A stretch of DNA of 50,445 bases from Candidatus Zhuqueibacterota bacterium (lineage in GTDB: Bacteria; Zhuqueibacterota; Zhuqueibacteria; Residuimicrobiales; Oceaniaggregativiventaceae). Position 1 is the first letter of the stretch. Every line of letters begins with the position of its first letter. Location of the stretch: contig WJME01000294.1 of assembly GCA_014728115.1 (NCBI GenBank), positions 1 through 50,445 on the forward strand, given 5' to 3'. Of this stretch, positions 8,469 to 15,873 are shown piece by piece. The translations under genes and the position numbers were made by a program. The notes below the pieces were generated by a model. The model was not told the DNA's origin. It saw only the letters and a list, made by a program, of their open reading frames with translations, and searched no databases.

Positions 8469-8556
8469 TCTCCTGTGTATCAGATTTGCACTTGATTGGG
8501 TATTGGGCAGGAGTGGTGCCGATGAAGTTTCAATCTCCTGTGTATCAGATTTGCAC
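8462..8556 (-). CRISPR. Single repeat-spacer-repeat unit inside a coding gene (candidate ectopic CRISPR)
   Basis: Positions 8462-8491 and 8527-8556 are identical over 30 bp, and the identity stops exactly at both ends. Between them lie 35 bp (8492-8526) that belong to neither flank. On the minus strand the repeat begins GTGCAAATC and ends GGAGATTGAAAC; ATTGAAAC is a common 3' end of type I/III CRISPR repeats. Repeat and spacer sizes (30 and 35) are standard for those types. One repeat is native coding sequence (GANLIHRRLKP); the second copy plus spacer are the 65-bp insertion. No cas genes, leader or further repeats are in the window. An unrelated templated duplication is the alternative. Confidence 0.5.
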
Positions 8557-8868
8557 CCGATTTCAAAAGATTGAATCTCTTACGCCAGCGCATCTTGTGC
8601 ATATGAATCGGCATCTGATCGTATACAAACGGATAATAGCCTCTGGCAAGGATATTCCAAATCAGCAGGGGCGTTTTGAGTAATCCCTGCTTTCGTTCGT
8701 GACTTCGCATCCTGACTCCTGTTGATCCTGTCGGATTGCAAATGTAATTAATTTTTTCATTTTCGCAAATAAGCAATTTTGATAAAGACCCATGCTACCC
8801 CCGAGCATATGCCAATGTAACCAAATCAATTATGCGACGGTGAGCAAGGGTAGCGACTGAACGGTCGC

Positions 8869-8998
8869 TTAGAGTTGAGATAATGGCAACTTTTGACCTG
8901 ATTCTGGCCACCATTTTCTCCATTCTTCCAACGTTCTCTGATCGACTGGTCTATGGATATAACCGGATTGAAAGTCAATATTCGGTAAAATATTCAGG
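8869..8998 (-). other. Intergenic stretch with coding-like sequence, no gene assigned
   Basis: Downstream of the first sulfatase, one minus-strand frame (shifted from the sulfatase frame) reads [19 protein letters not shown] followed by an acidic, Trp-rich tail (EEWRKWWPES) and ends at TAA 8869-8871. It looks like the end of a protein but has no start of its own and overlaps the sulfatase stop. It may be a C-terminal remnant of a lost neighbour or chance. The rest of 8711-8998 shows nothing I recognise. Confidence 0.25.
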
Positions 8999-10624
8999 TC
9001 AGGGCGCAAACGGCGGCCGTTCGAACCTCAGCCCATCCCCTTGAACGCGGGGATCGTTTGTGGCTCGCAGTGTATCCATTAATCGCTTTGACAATTGAGC
9101 CTTTGCCTCTGCATAGACAAGATCATCGGCCACATTGGTAATCTGATCCGGATCCTGGCGCAGATCATAGAGCTCTTCTTCCGGACGCTTGCCGAATCCC
9201 AGCTGCCAGTGCATCTGCCATTGCGGATCCTTGCGGTTTTTGACCATCCAGGCTTTGGTGGGACTGGCATCCAGATCGGGAAATGATACAAAGGTATCCT
9301 CGCGCAGCTCTTCGTAGGCGGGTTCATTTGCCGGGTCATCCATGCCGGTTGGCGTCCCCATGGGCCAGCGGTCGGGTTTGAAATTGCGGATATAGAGAAA
9401 ATGTTGTGTGCGAATCGCTCTCTGCGGATAGGGCAGATTGCCTTCACGGGCTCTGGCCACGTGTCGCTCGCGCCCGGTGATGACATGATCCCGGCTGATA
9501 TCGATCCATCCGCTTTTGTTGGCTAACAGTAAGGGCATGATACTGCGTCCGGTCATCACCTCCGGGGGTGCTTCTCCGCCAGCCTCCAAAAAGGTGGGCG
9601 CCAGATCCATGAGATTGACAAAATCCTCTACTGTGCGTCCACCGGCCATGCGCGAGGGCCACTGGGCAAACAGAGACACCTGGGTTCCCAAATCATAGAG
9701 ATTGCACTTGCCCCGCGGAAATCCGGGGATGCCGTGATCCCCACTCACCACAAAAAACGTGTTTTCCCGCTCCCCCATGTCCTCGAGTTTTTTGAGGAAT
9801 AAGCCCAGCATCCGGTCCAGCGCCAGCACTTCACCCATATAGTCGCACATGTCTTCCCGCACCGTATGCACATCGGGAAGGAATTTCGGCATTTTGCCTT
9901 TCAGATCATCCGGATCCAGTCCCCAGAGCGCCTTGCCCGAACCCTGGGTCCACTTGCGATGGGTATTGGTAGGACCGAACCAGTAACAAAACGGCTGATC
10001 ATTTTTACGATCTTGAAGAAACGCCTCGAAATTCTGCATGGCTTCGTCACAGATTTCGTTTTTGGCTTGTTCCGGCGTCATGCCCGATTGTACCAGCCTG
10101 GTGGCGTTCTGTGAAAAGGCATTGAACCGTCCGCCTGCTTGTTCGTATTCATTGGCCTCACCACCATAAGGTGCATCTTTGGGCGTACCCGGACTCCATA
10201 CTTTATAGGTAAATCCGATGTGATAACCCGCTTTTTGCAGTAAAAGGGGGTAGGTGGGGATGCTGGAATCCCATTCCGCTCCCTGCAAGATCGCTCCGCG
10301 ACCTGTGCGGTAAAAATATTGCCCAGAAAGCAATGAGCTGCGACAGGGGGTACAGGAAGGCGAGGTCACATGGGCATTGTTGAATCGTACACCGTCCTTT
10401 GCAAACCGGTCGAGAACCGGTGTGTAAAAAGCTGAATTGGGTTCGAATGCATCGTAGATACTCGCATACCGGCCCCAGTCATCTGCGAAAAAAAAGAATA
10501 TGTTGGGACGTTTTCCGGACTTTGTATGAGACAAAAGGGGAGTGGCCATGGTGGCCAGTGCTGCGAGTTTTAAAAAGTGACGCCGCGAAAAATTCATTTG
10601 TTGACTCTGTTGTGTTCTATCCAT
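8999..10624 (-). CDS. Exported type I sulfatase with CTPCR active-site signature
   Basis: Hydrolyses sulfate esters, probably on a polysaccharide, outside the cytoplasm. The start is ATG 10624 (MDRTQQSQQ), preceded by AGGAAGAG; the frame is open 12 codons further up. A twin-arginine-like signal ([12 protein letters not shown], about 13-24) precedes the alkaline-phosphatase-fold core: [11 protein letters not shown] metal site (about 41-51), [13 protein letters not shown] at 89-101 with Cys91 as predicted formylglycine, and VSGDHGIPG, the second metal site. The fourth signature position is Cys rather than Ser or Ala. The C-terminal '[20 protein letters not shown]' block is typical. 541 residues, full length. 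No maturase or FGE is visible in the window. It lies in the minus-strand run with the isomerase-fold gene and a second sulfatase. Confidence 0.93.
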   Translation of the reverse strand: MDRTQQSQQMNFSRRHFLKLAALATMATPLLSHTKSGKRPNIFFFFADDWGRYASIYDAFEPNSAFYTPVLDRFAKDGVRFNNAHVTSPSCTPCRSSLLSGQYFYRTGRGAILQGAEWDSSIPTYPLLLQKAGYHIGFTYKVWSPGTPKDAPYGGEANEYEQAGGRFNAFSQNATRLVQSGMTPEQAKNEICDEAMQNFEAFLQDRKNDQPFCYWFGPTNTHRKWTQGSGKALWGLDPDDLKGKMPKFLPDVHTVREDMCDYMGEVLALDRMLGLFLKKLEDMGERENTFFVVSGDHGIPGFPRGKCNLYDLGTQVSLFAQWPSRMAGGRTVEDFVNLMDLAPTFLEAGGEAPPEVMTGRSIMPLLLANKSGWIDISRDHVITGRERHVARAREGNLPYPQRAIRTQHFLYIRNFKPDRWPMGTPTGMDDPANEPAYEELREDTFVSFPDLDASPTKAWMVKNRKDPQWQMHWQLGFGKRPEEELYDLRQDPDQITNVADDLVYAEAKAQLSKRLMDTLRATNDPRVQGDGLRFERPPFAP

Positions 10625-11012
10625 TCTCTCTTCCTTGTTAGAATAACTTTTGATTTGCAAGCGATATGATCACAATATTTCCATAAACTCGCTCTTGGCC
10701 TGAATATCAAGTCGCTAATAAATCTCACGCCACGATGCAAAGATGTAAAGCATGGTCTAAAATAAAAAGAACCAGCTCTTATATATTTGAACAGCAACGA
10801 CATAAACTAAAAAGTAAAAGAGAAAATCTCAAGTCTTTTCTCAAAGCAATTAAACCGGAACGCAAGAGATATTGTCCGCTCATTCAAGGATTCAGGAGGG
10901 CCAAAGTGATTCGGATTGAATAAAATTACCGGCACGCCTGCCTGTCAAGACCGGCGTGCCGAATGATAAAATCACCATTCTGCCAGAGAGTATACTGTCA
11001 CAAATATCCGTC
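10625..11012. other. 388-bp intergenic region with one terminator-like hairpin
   Basis: Between the first sulfatase and the isomerase-fold gene. AT-rich, with short open frames that have no ribosome-binding site or recognisable composition. The hairpin at 10930-10961 is listed separately. The size of the gap suggests the sulfatase has its own promoter here, but no clear promoter boxes were identified. Confidence 0.4.
10930..10961 (-). terminator. Terminator-like hairpin after the isomerase-fold gene
   Basis: CGGCACGCC at 10930-10938 pairs perfectly with GGCGTGCCG at 10953-10961 around a 14-base loop. On the minus strand it follows the stop at 11013 by about 50 bases and is trailed by an AT-rich AATTTTATT segment. 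It fits an intrinsic terminator for the gene at 11013-12563. Confidence 0.6.
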
Positions 11013-12563
11013 TCAGGCCTCTTCAATCACCTTCCAGCCGATGAGATCGGCAAAATCATAAACCGGCTCTTTGAGATCGCCATAGAACGTGACACGATGC
11101 CAGCCCCATTGACCCCAGTATTTGAACAGTTTTTCCATGTCTCCGACAGGTTCGGCACAGAGCTTGGTACGACAGGCGCGGTCATTGGGATCATTGTCCA
11201 CGGCTTTGGCCTGATGCATGATGATTTCCTGGCGGTCAGGCTGGATCTCCAATGTGGTGGTCAAATACCCCACCGGCATAATCGACCGCAGCGAGGCTCC
11301 CTGACGGTCCTCCGAGTGGGTCATGATCAGATAGGGATTCTCGAGCCCCTGAGGACCGAATACCTTGTTCGACGCCACACAATGAGCATAGATGATCTGG
11401 CGCCTGGCAGTGTCCATCACCGGATCGGAAATATATCCTGGACGCCCCTGGGTCATGGTCGTAAACGCCACCATCGTGGCTGTGGATCGCGTATCGCATT
11501 CACAGGCCCCGATCAGGCCCTCATTGCACAACTCGTGAAATCCCAGACACGGATAGGCATGAATGTGTCCCCCATAAAAACCACCGAGACAGTTAATGGT
11601 AATGGCATTGGCCTCATGCGCTTTGAGGACCTCTTTCATGCCCAAATAGAACGCTGCGCTGGATTCCAGGACATCCATGGGAACATCGATCACCTGCTGC
11701 GCTGCTTGCTGCCATTTTTCAGCGATCGCTCTGGATTCGTCTCTGTCCGCTTTTTCCCAGGCCGCATTTACTTCGCTAAAAGCCACCCATTCCATGGGGA
11801 TGTGCATGATGGACTCGGCAGGACCACTTTCCTGGCTTTTGATGGCCAGGATTTTTGAGGTTTTCAGTCGAGACAAACATTCCCGGGCAGAAACAAGTGA
11901 GAGAGGATCGGGTTCCGACGAGAGATCACCAGCCTGAGGGGTATTCTTGATCCGTACCTGGGTTGTGGCGGCGGCGAATTCATCTGCAGAATTGATTTTG
12001 CCAAAACACTCGACCGCCCCGATCAGATCCTCGATGTTCGATGACGACACAAACCCTACATTTTTCAAGCCTTCTTGAATCATGCGGCCGTTATAGACCA
12101 AAAATCCACCGCTGCCGCCATAGGCAAAATCCACATAAAGCACGGGTTTTCCCGATGTCGCCATGGTTTGGATGACCCTGTTCCAGCAATTCATCTGAAA
12201 CACGATATAGCCATCGATGTCCTTTGCGCTGTCATCTGTGAGGATCTTTTTCGCTTCCTCTTCACCCGTCGCCATGGTGGGCAAGAAGGTAAAAGAGGGA
12301 AAAGCCTGCTGTAATGACGAATTGAAATGTTGCATCACCGGTTCAAAATCGAATCCTACATTTGGCCAGTCAGGCCTGGGTTGTACCACGGCATGTAATG
12401 AATAGAGAATACGAAGGGTCTTTTTTTCTGCCGGTTTGGAACAGTTGAGACCGGTTACGGGCATGGCTGCGCAAAGTGCAGCACACGAGCCGCAGGTAGA
12501 GATGAATCTGCGGCGATTCATTCCCGCCGCGCATAAAGATGGATGCCTGGATTGTTTTCCCAT
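11013..12563 (-). CDS. Exported L-fucose/L-arabinose isomerase-fold protein
   Basis: 516 residues. The start at 12563 has GAGGAAGG six bases upstream. MNRRRFISTCGSCAALCAA (about 15-33) is a twin-arginine signal, so the protein is probably exported. The body resembles the L-fucose isomerase / L-arabinose isomerase superfamily: an N-terminal region with DIDGYIVFQMNCWNRV and the C-terminal metal-site-like stretch IGACECDTRSTATM, the place where FucI proteins carry 'CEADxxGAxTM'. Family members interconvert aldoses and ketoses in the cytosol; an exported member between two sulfatases is unusual and may act on or bind sugars released outside. Catalytic residues are not all confirmed, so a non-isomerase role is open. 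A terminator-like hairpin follows. Confidence 0.7.
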   Translation of the reverse strand: MGKQSRHPSLCAAGMNRRRFISTCGSCAALCAAMPVTGLNCSKPAEKKTLRILYSLHAVVQPRPDWPNVGFDFEPVMQHFNSSLQQAFPSFTFLPTMATGEEEAKKILTDDSAKDIDGYIVFQMNCWNRVIQTMATSGKPVLYVDFAYGGSGGFLVYNGRMIQEGLKNVGFVSSSNIEDLIGAVECFGKINSADEFAAATTQVRIKNTPQAGDLSSEPDPLSLVSARECLSRLKTSKILAIKSQESGPAESIMHIPMEWVAFSEVNAAWEKADRDESRAIAEKWQQAAQQVIDVPMDVLESSAAFYLGMKEVLKAHEANAITINCLGGFYGGHIHAYPCLGFHELCNEGLIGACECDTRSTATMVAFTTMTQGRPGYISDPVMDTARRQIIYAHCVASNKVFGPQGLENPYLIMTHSEDRQGASLRSIMPVGYLTTTLEIQPDRQEIIMHQAKAVDNDPNDRACRTKLCAEPVGDMEKLFKYWGQWGWHRVTFYGDLKEPVYDFADLIGWKVIEEA

Positions 12564-12702
12564 AATGACCTTCCTCGTTTAACTTGATGTTATTTATAAA
12601 GGGACGATTATGCTCACCTTTTCAAGATAAATGAGTGCCTGTATGTAATTAGGGCTTTTTTGGTCAATCATGCAATAGAAAAAAAAAGTTTTCAGAACAA
12701 AT

Positions 12703-14523
12703 CTATTCACCCTTTTGCAGCTCTATGGTATAGAGTTTGTCAAAAACAGACAGTTGCGATTGGCCCGCATCCAATAATTTAAGCGTCAGCAATTGATCGC
12801 CTTTATTGAGATGCAACTCGCCCAGGTAGGCCCTGCTGGAATGCGTGATATGCCCGACCACACTATTGGGCTCGCTGGAGAGTTTAACCAGTGCATTCTG
12901 TGGTGCTAAAGAGACATAGTGCAGACTCGCACGATATTTACCCGATTCCCTGACCCGGATACGATAGACTGCAAAATCGCCGGGATGGGTCCAATGATAG
13001 GAATAGTTAAAAGCACTTTTTACATCCGGACTCGTGTCATAGGGCGCATAGGCCAGCACTGTATTTTTACCTGCACCCACACAAAAGACCGGCATGCTGA
13101 ATGAATGTTTTTCCTCCAGAACACTCTGCCACCAGTCTGCCAGGCTGGCTTGCAAACTCTTAACCATTCGAGGATGATCCCGGGCCATACAGTGTTGCTG
13201 AGTAGGATCTTTTTCCATATTGTACAGGCACAGCCCTTGCTCTGCGCATTCAGGCATGGGGTCGATCGTACCGGGATTAAGCAAGAGTTTGTAGGTTTCA
13301 TTCTGCACCGACAGGATCTGATCTCGATAGTCCATAGCTTTCTTTTGCCCTGGTGTTACAGGTCTGTATTCATCTTTGATTCCCTGTGGATTCCAGGGTT
13401 TCTCGGTCGGCGGCCAGGCAGGATTGGCCCAGTTGAACGAGAGTTTGGGGGGCAATTCATCCGTTTTTCCAAACAGGTAAGGTTTGAAGCTGCGACCATC
13501 CATGGGCCTGGAATGAGGGTTTTCTATGGCGGCCAGATCCAAAAGCGTGGGATAGAGATCGCAAACATCTGTCAGGCGGGTCACCACCGCCGGCTTGAGA
13601 TGACCCGGCCAGTGCACAAACAGGGGAGAGCGCACACCATTTTCCCAGATATTGCCTTTGTGTCCGCGTAACTCGTTGACATATCTCGTCTCGCGATCCT
13701 GATCCGTGAGATCGGCATTGAGAACAGCCGGACCATTATCGCTGAGAAAAATGATAACTGTATTTTTTGCAATATCCAGCTCTTGCAACCGGCCCAAGAG
13801 TCTGCCCACCTCCCAATCAATCCGTCCGATCATGGCATAAATGGTGGCAAGCGGTTGGCTGATGCCTTTTTGTATGTATTTTTGTGTTTGGCTGTCCTCT
13901 GCTTTGAGCGGAGCATGGCATGAGAGAAAGGGGAGATAGGCAAAAAAGGGTTCGTTCTGATGAGTTTCAATAAAGTCGAGAGCATAATCCATGAGCACCG
14001 CAGTGGTCCATTTTTGATGCTCCACCCGCTCACCATTCAATTCACCGCTCGAATTCTCGTGTTTATAGAGATCTGCCATAAAAGCGGTATCGAATCCTCG
14101 CTGCCATGGGAAATAGCCTTCGGTCTTGCCGCTGTGCCATTTGCCCCACATTCCGGTATGATAACCGCCTTTTTTTAGGGCATCGGCGATGGTCACCTCG
14201 TCCAGTGCCAGAAAATCTTTTCCACCGTGTACATGAGAGACCCCCGTGCGCAAAAAATGGCGTCCTGTCAGCAGTGAAGCACGGGTGGGGGCGCAAACCG
14301 GATTGACATAAAACCGCTCAAAGCGAACAGACTCTTGGCCGAGTTTGTCGAGATTAGGCGTTTCGATGACTGGATTGCCATGCAAAGCCAGATCATCCCA
14401 TCCCATATCATCGGCGACCATGAGAATGAAATTGGGCTTTTGCGGCATTCGATGACATTGATTCAATAAAGGCAGGGCAAAAAGGGATGTTCCGAGAAAG
14501 CGACAGAATGTTCGTCTGTTCAT
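12703..14523 (-). CDS. Exported type I sulfatase (arylsulfatase A-like)
   Basis: 606 residues. A twin-arginine-like N-terminus (MNRRTFCRFLGTSLFALPLL) precedes the catalytic domain: NFILMVADDMGWDDL (31-45, metal ligands), NPVCAPTRASLLTGRH at 74-89 with Cys77 in a canonical C-x-P-T/S-R signature, GMWGKWHSG, and IIFLSDNGPAV, the second metal site. The last about 130 residues (from LAYAPYDTSPDVKSAF) form an extra beta-rich domain reminiscent of a small carbohydrate-binding or jelly-roll module, longer than a minimal sulfatase. It likely removes sulfate from a polysaccharide together with the other sulfatase. Formylglycine maturation must be supplied from elsewhere in the genome. Confidence 0.95.
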   Translation of the reverse strand: MNRRTFCRFLGTSLFALPLLNQCHRMPQKPNFILMVADDMGWDDLALHGNPVIETPNLDKLGQESVRFERFYVNPVCAPTRASLLTGRHFLRTGVSHVHGGKDFLALDEVTIADALKKGGYHTGMWGKWHSGKTEGYFPWQRGFDTAFMADLYKHENSSGELNGERVEHQKWTTAVLMDYALDFIETHQNEPFFAYLPFLSCHAPLKAEDSQTQKYIQKGISQPLATIYAMIGRIDWEVGRLLGRLQELDIAKNTVIIFLSDNGPAVLNADLTDQDRETRYVNELRGHKGNIWENGVRSPLFVHWPGHLKPAVVTRLTDVCDLYPTLLDLAAIENPHSRPMDGRSFKPYLFGKTDELPPKLSFNWANPAWPPTEKPWNPQGIKDEYRPVTPGQKKAMDYRDQILSVQNETYKLLLNPGTIDPMPECAEQGLCLYNMEKDPTQQHCMARDHPRMVKSLQASLADWWQSVLEEKHSFSMPVFCVGAGKNTVLAYAPYDTSPDVKSAFNYSYHWTHPGDFAVYRIRVRESGKYRASLHYVSLAPQNALVKLSSEPNSVVGHITHSSRAYLGELHLNKGDQLLTLKLLDAGQSQLSVFDKLYTIELQKGE

Positions 14524-14630
14524 TTTATACTTTCAGAATTGTAGAGTATTTGACATTTTTAGACAGCAGTGATTAAAAGTAAAAAAATCCCCATTTCTGA
14601 ACAAATCGTTGCCATCAATGTAAAGTTTTC

Positions 14631-15791
14631 TTAAAGTCTCTTCAAAACATTATAGCAATAATACAAGGCCCGGGGAACATGAAAACACCCCTTGTATGGG
14701 CCTCCTTTGAACGAGTGGGTTAATCTTCCCTGTCTGTTCAGGTATCCGTACCATTCGCCGTTTTTCGGATCACTGAAATGCTCAAATGCATAAGCTTTGA
14801 CTTTGAGAAACAATTCCCAATCCTCTCGCAGGCCAAACGTGGCATAATTCAACAAAAAACCATACATGGCCTCGCAATGGGGCCACCACAGCTTCATGTC
14901 CCATTCCAGCTGCGTCGGTGATTTGCCGTCTGCATCGATAAAATAAAACAATCCCTCAAACTCATTATCCCACCCCTGATGAAAGGCATTCCGAATAATG
15001 TTCGCAGAGGTCTCCAGCAATGCCGAGTCCTGCAATTCCAGTGCCCAGTGCTGCAAGAACCAGCCGGCTTCGATCGCATGACCCGGCGATAATAACCGGC
15101 TTGCCGAGGTCTCTGACTGGCTACCGTCTTTGACAAGATTTTCATACATTTTACCATCGATCAAATGCTTGGAAATTGCTTGAATGCAATAGTGAATCTC
15201 GCTGTCATAAAAGGACTTGTTGTCGTCAGCAATTTCTTCAATGACATTTAACAGGATCATGGGGACGGCCAGTGTTTGTTCGATCATATTGCCTGGCATC
15301 ACCGGTCTTCCCGTTGCACCGGGCACAAAGGCAAGTTCCCAGATGGTCTTGAACATGTCTTTGATCTCATTCTCCAGATGTTCACCAGAGGCCTTGCTGT
15401 ACTGGGCCAATGCCATGATATAAAAGCATTCCGAAAACATTTTACGCTGCAAATAAATGGGCTCGCCATTGCGAGTGAGAGAAAAATAGACGCGGTTATC
15501 GGCACGTCTGGCATATTTTGTTAAAAAATCCATACCCCATCCGGCCATTTCAAGCCATTGCAGATCCGCTTTATGGTCATTATAGAGCTTGCTGAACATC
15601 CAGACTTGACGCGCCTGTAACCAGACATGTTTTGTCGAATCATAGAGTGATCCGTCCCGGTCAAGGCAATTAAAGTAACCACCATATTGATAGTCGGGCG
15701 AGTATTCCATCCAAAAGGGGAGAACGCGTTCAAACAATTCGGTTTGGAATTCGTTTGTCAGGCTTTCAAGTTCTGATTGCGTCGGAATCAT
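14631..15791 (-). CDS. AGE-family sugar epimerase (N-acylglucosamine 2-epimerase-like)
   Basis: 386 residues, an (alpha/alpha)6 barrel. Members interconvert GlcNAc and ManNAc, or glucose/mannose at the reducing end of disaccharides (cellobiose 2-epimerase). Visible motifs: GGYFNCLDRDGSLYDSTKHVWLQARQVWMFS (split over 37-67) and the catalytic-histidine regions SPGHAIEAGWFLQHWA (about 237-252) and WWPHCEAMYGFLLNYA (about 302-317), then HSFKGGPYKGCFHVPRAL at the end. There is no signal peptide, so it is cytosolic. Its place between a sulfatase and a GH2 enzyme suggests it converts sugars released by those enzymes; the exact substrate is not determinable here. Confidence 0.9.
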   Translation of the reverse strand: MIPTQSELESLTNEFQTELFERVLPFWMEYSPDYQYGGYFNCLDRDGSLYDSTKHVWLQARQVWMFSKLYNDHKADLQWLEMAGWGMDFLTKYARRADNRVYFSLTRNGEPIYLQRKMFSECFYIMALAQYSKASGEHLENEIKDMFKTIWELAFVPGATGRPVMPGNMIEQTLAVPMILLNVIEEIADDNKSFYDSEIHYCIQAISKHLIDGKMYENLVKDGSQSETSASRLLSPGHAIEAGWFLQHWALELQDSALLETSANIIRNAFHQGWDNEFEGLFYFIDADGKSPTQLEWDMKLWWPHCEAMYGFLLNYATFGLREDWELFLKVKAYAFEHFSDPKNGEWYGYLNRQGRLTHSFKGGPYKGCFHVPRALYYCYNVLKRL

Positions 15792-15835
15792 ACGTCATTC
15801 TCTCTGTTTAGATATTCGGAAATCAATAAATTCAA

Positions 15836-15865
15836 CCATGGCCATAATTCCATTTACGGCCATGG
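15836..15865 (-). repeat. Inverted repeat between the GH2 and epimerase genes
   Basis: CCATGGCC at 15836-15843 pairs with GGCCATGG at 15858-15865 around a 14-base loop, immediately downstream of the GH2 stop and upstream of the epimerase start on the minus strand. It may stabilise or process the intercistronic mRNA. The absence of a U-run argues against strong termination. Confidence 0.5.
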
Positions 15866-15873
15866 CTGGGCCA

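Larger units (their letters stand above)
7491..8710 (-). pseudogene. Radical SAM/SPASM protein gene, broken by a 65-bp repeat-spacer insertion and an amber codon
   Basis: Original start: ATG 8710, preceded by AGGAGTCAGG. The gene is in three pieces: 8480-8710 (N-terminal 60 residues plus junk), 7770-8468 (radical SAM core with CNLQCPVCPTG) and 7491-7769 (SPASM end with CEQDYN and CRNCPYRD). Two lesions separate them. First, 65 bp inserted at 8462-8526 shift the frame; deleting them joins ...SGANLIHRRLKPWSMPLH... without a break. Second, a single in-frame TAG at 7770-7772 lies between DDYYCL and PFWFPTVFADGTVVACEQ. Without the insertion the span is 1155 bases = 385 codons exactly. Relatives sit in LPS and surface-glycan clusters next to glycosyltransferases, as here. 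It is not the classic sulfatase-maturase layout. Confidence 0.85.

Noticed and set aside
8462..8556. Simple tandem duplication or IS target-site duplication as the cause of the 30-bp repeat
   Set aside because: A tandem duplication would not leave 35 unrelated bases between copies, and IS target duplications are usually 2-14 bp with far longer inserts. Templated insertion during repair remains possible, so confidence is kept moderate.
7491..8710. The radical SAM/SPASM gene as the anaerobic sulfatase maturase for the adjacent sulfatases
   Set aside because: Its CNLQCPVCPTG site, N-terminal extension and partner genes (glycosyltransferase, oxidoreductase) match LPS-associated radical SAM proteins, and the gene is broken twice.
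10735..10923. A short basic plus-strand open frame between the sulfatase and isomerase-fold genes
   Set aside because: No ribosome-binding site and low-complexity Lys/Arg composition of AT-rich intergenic DNA.
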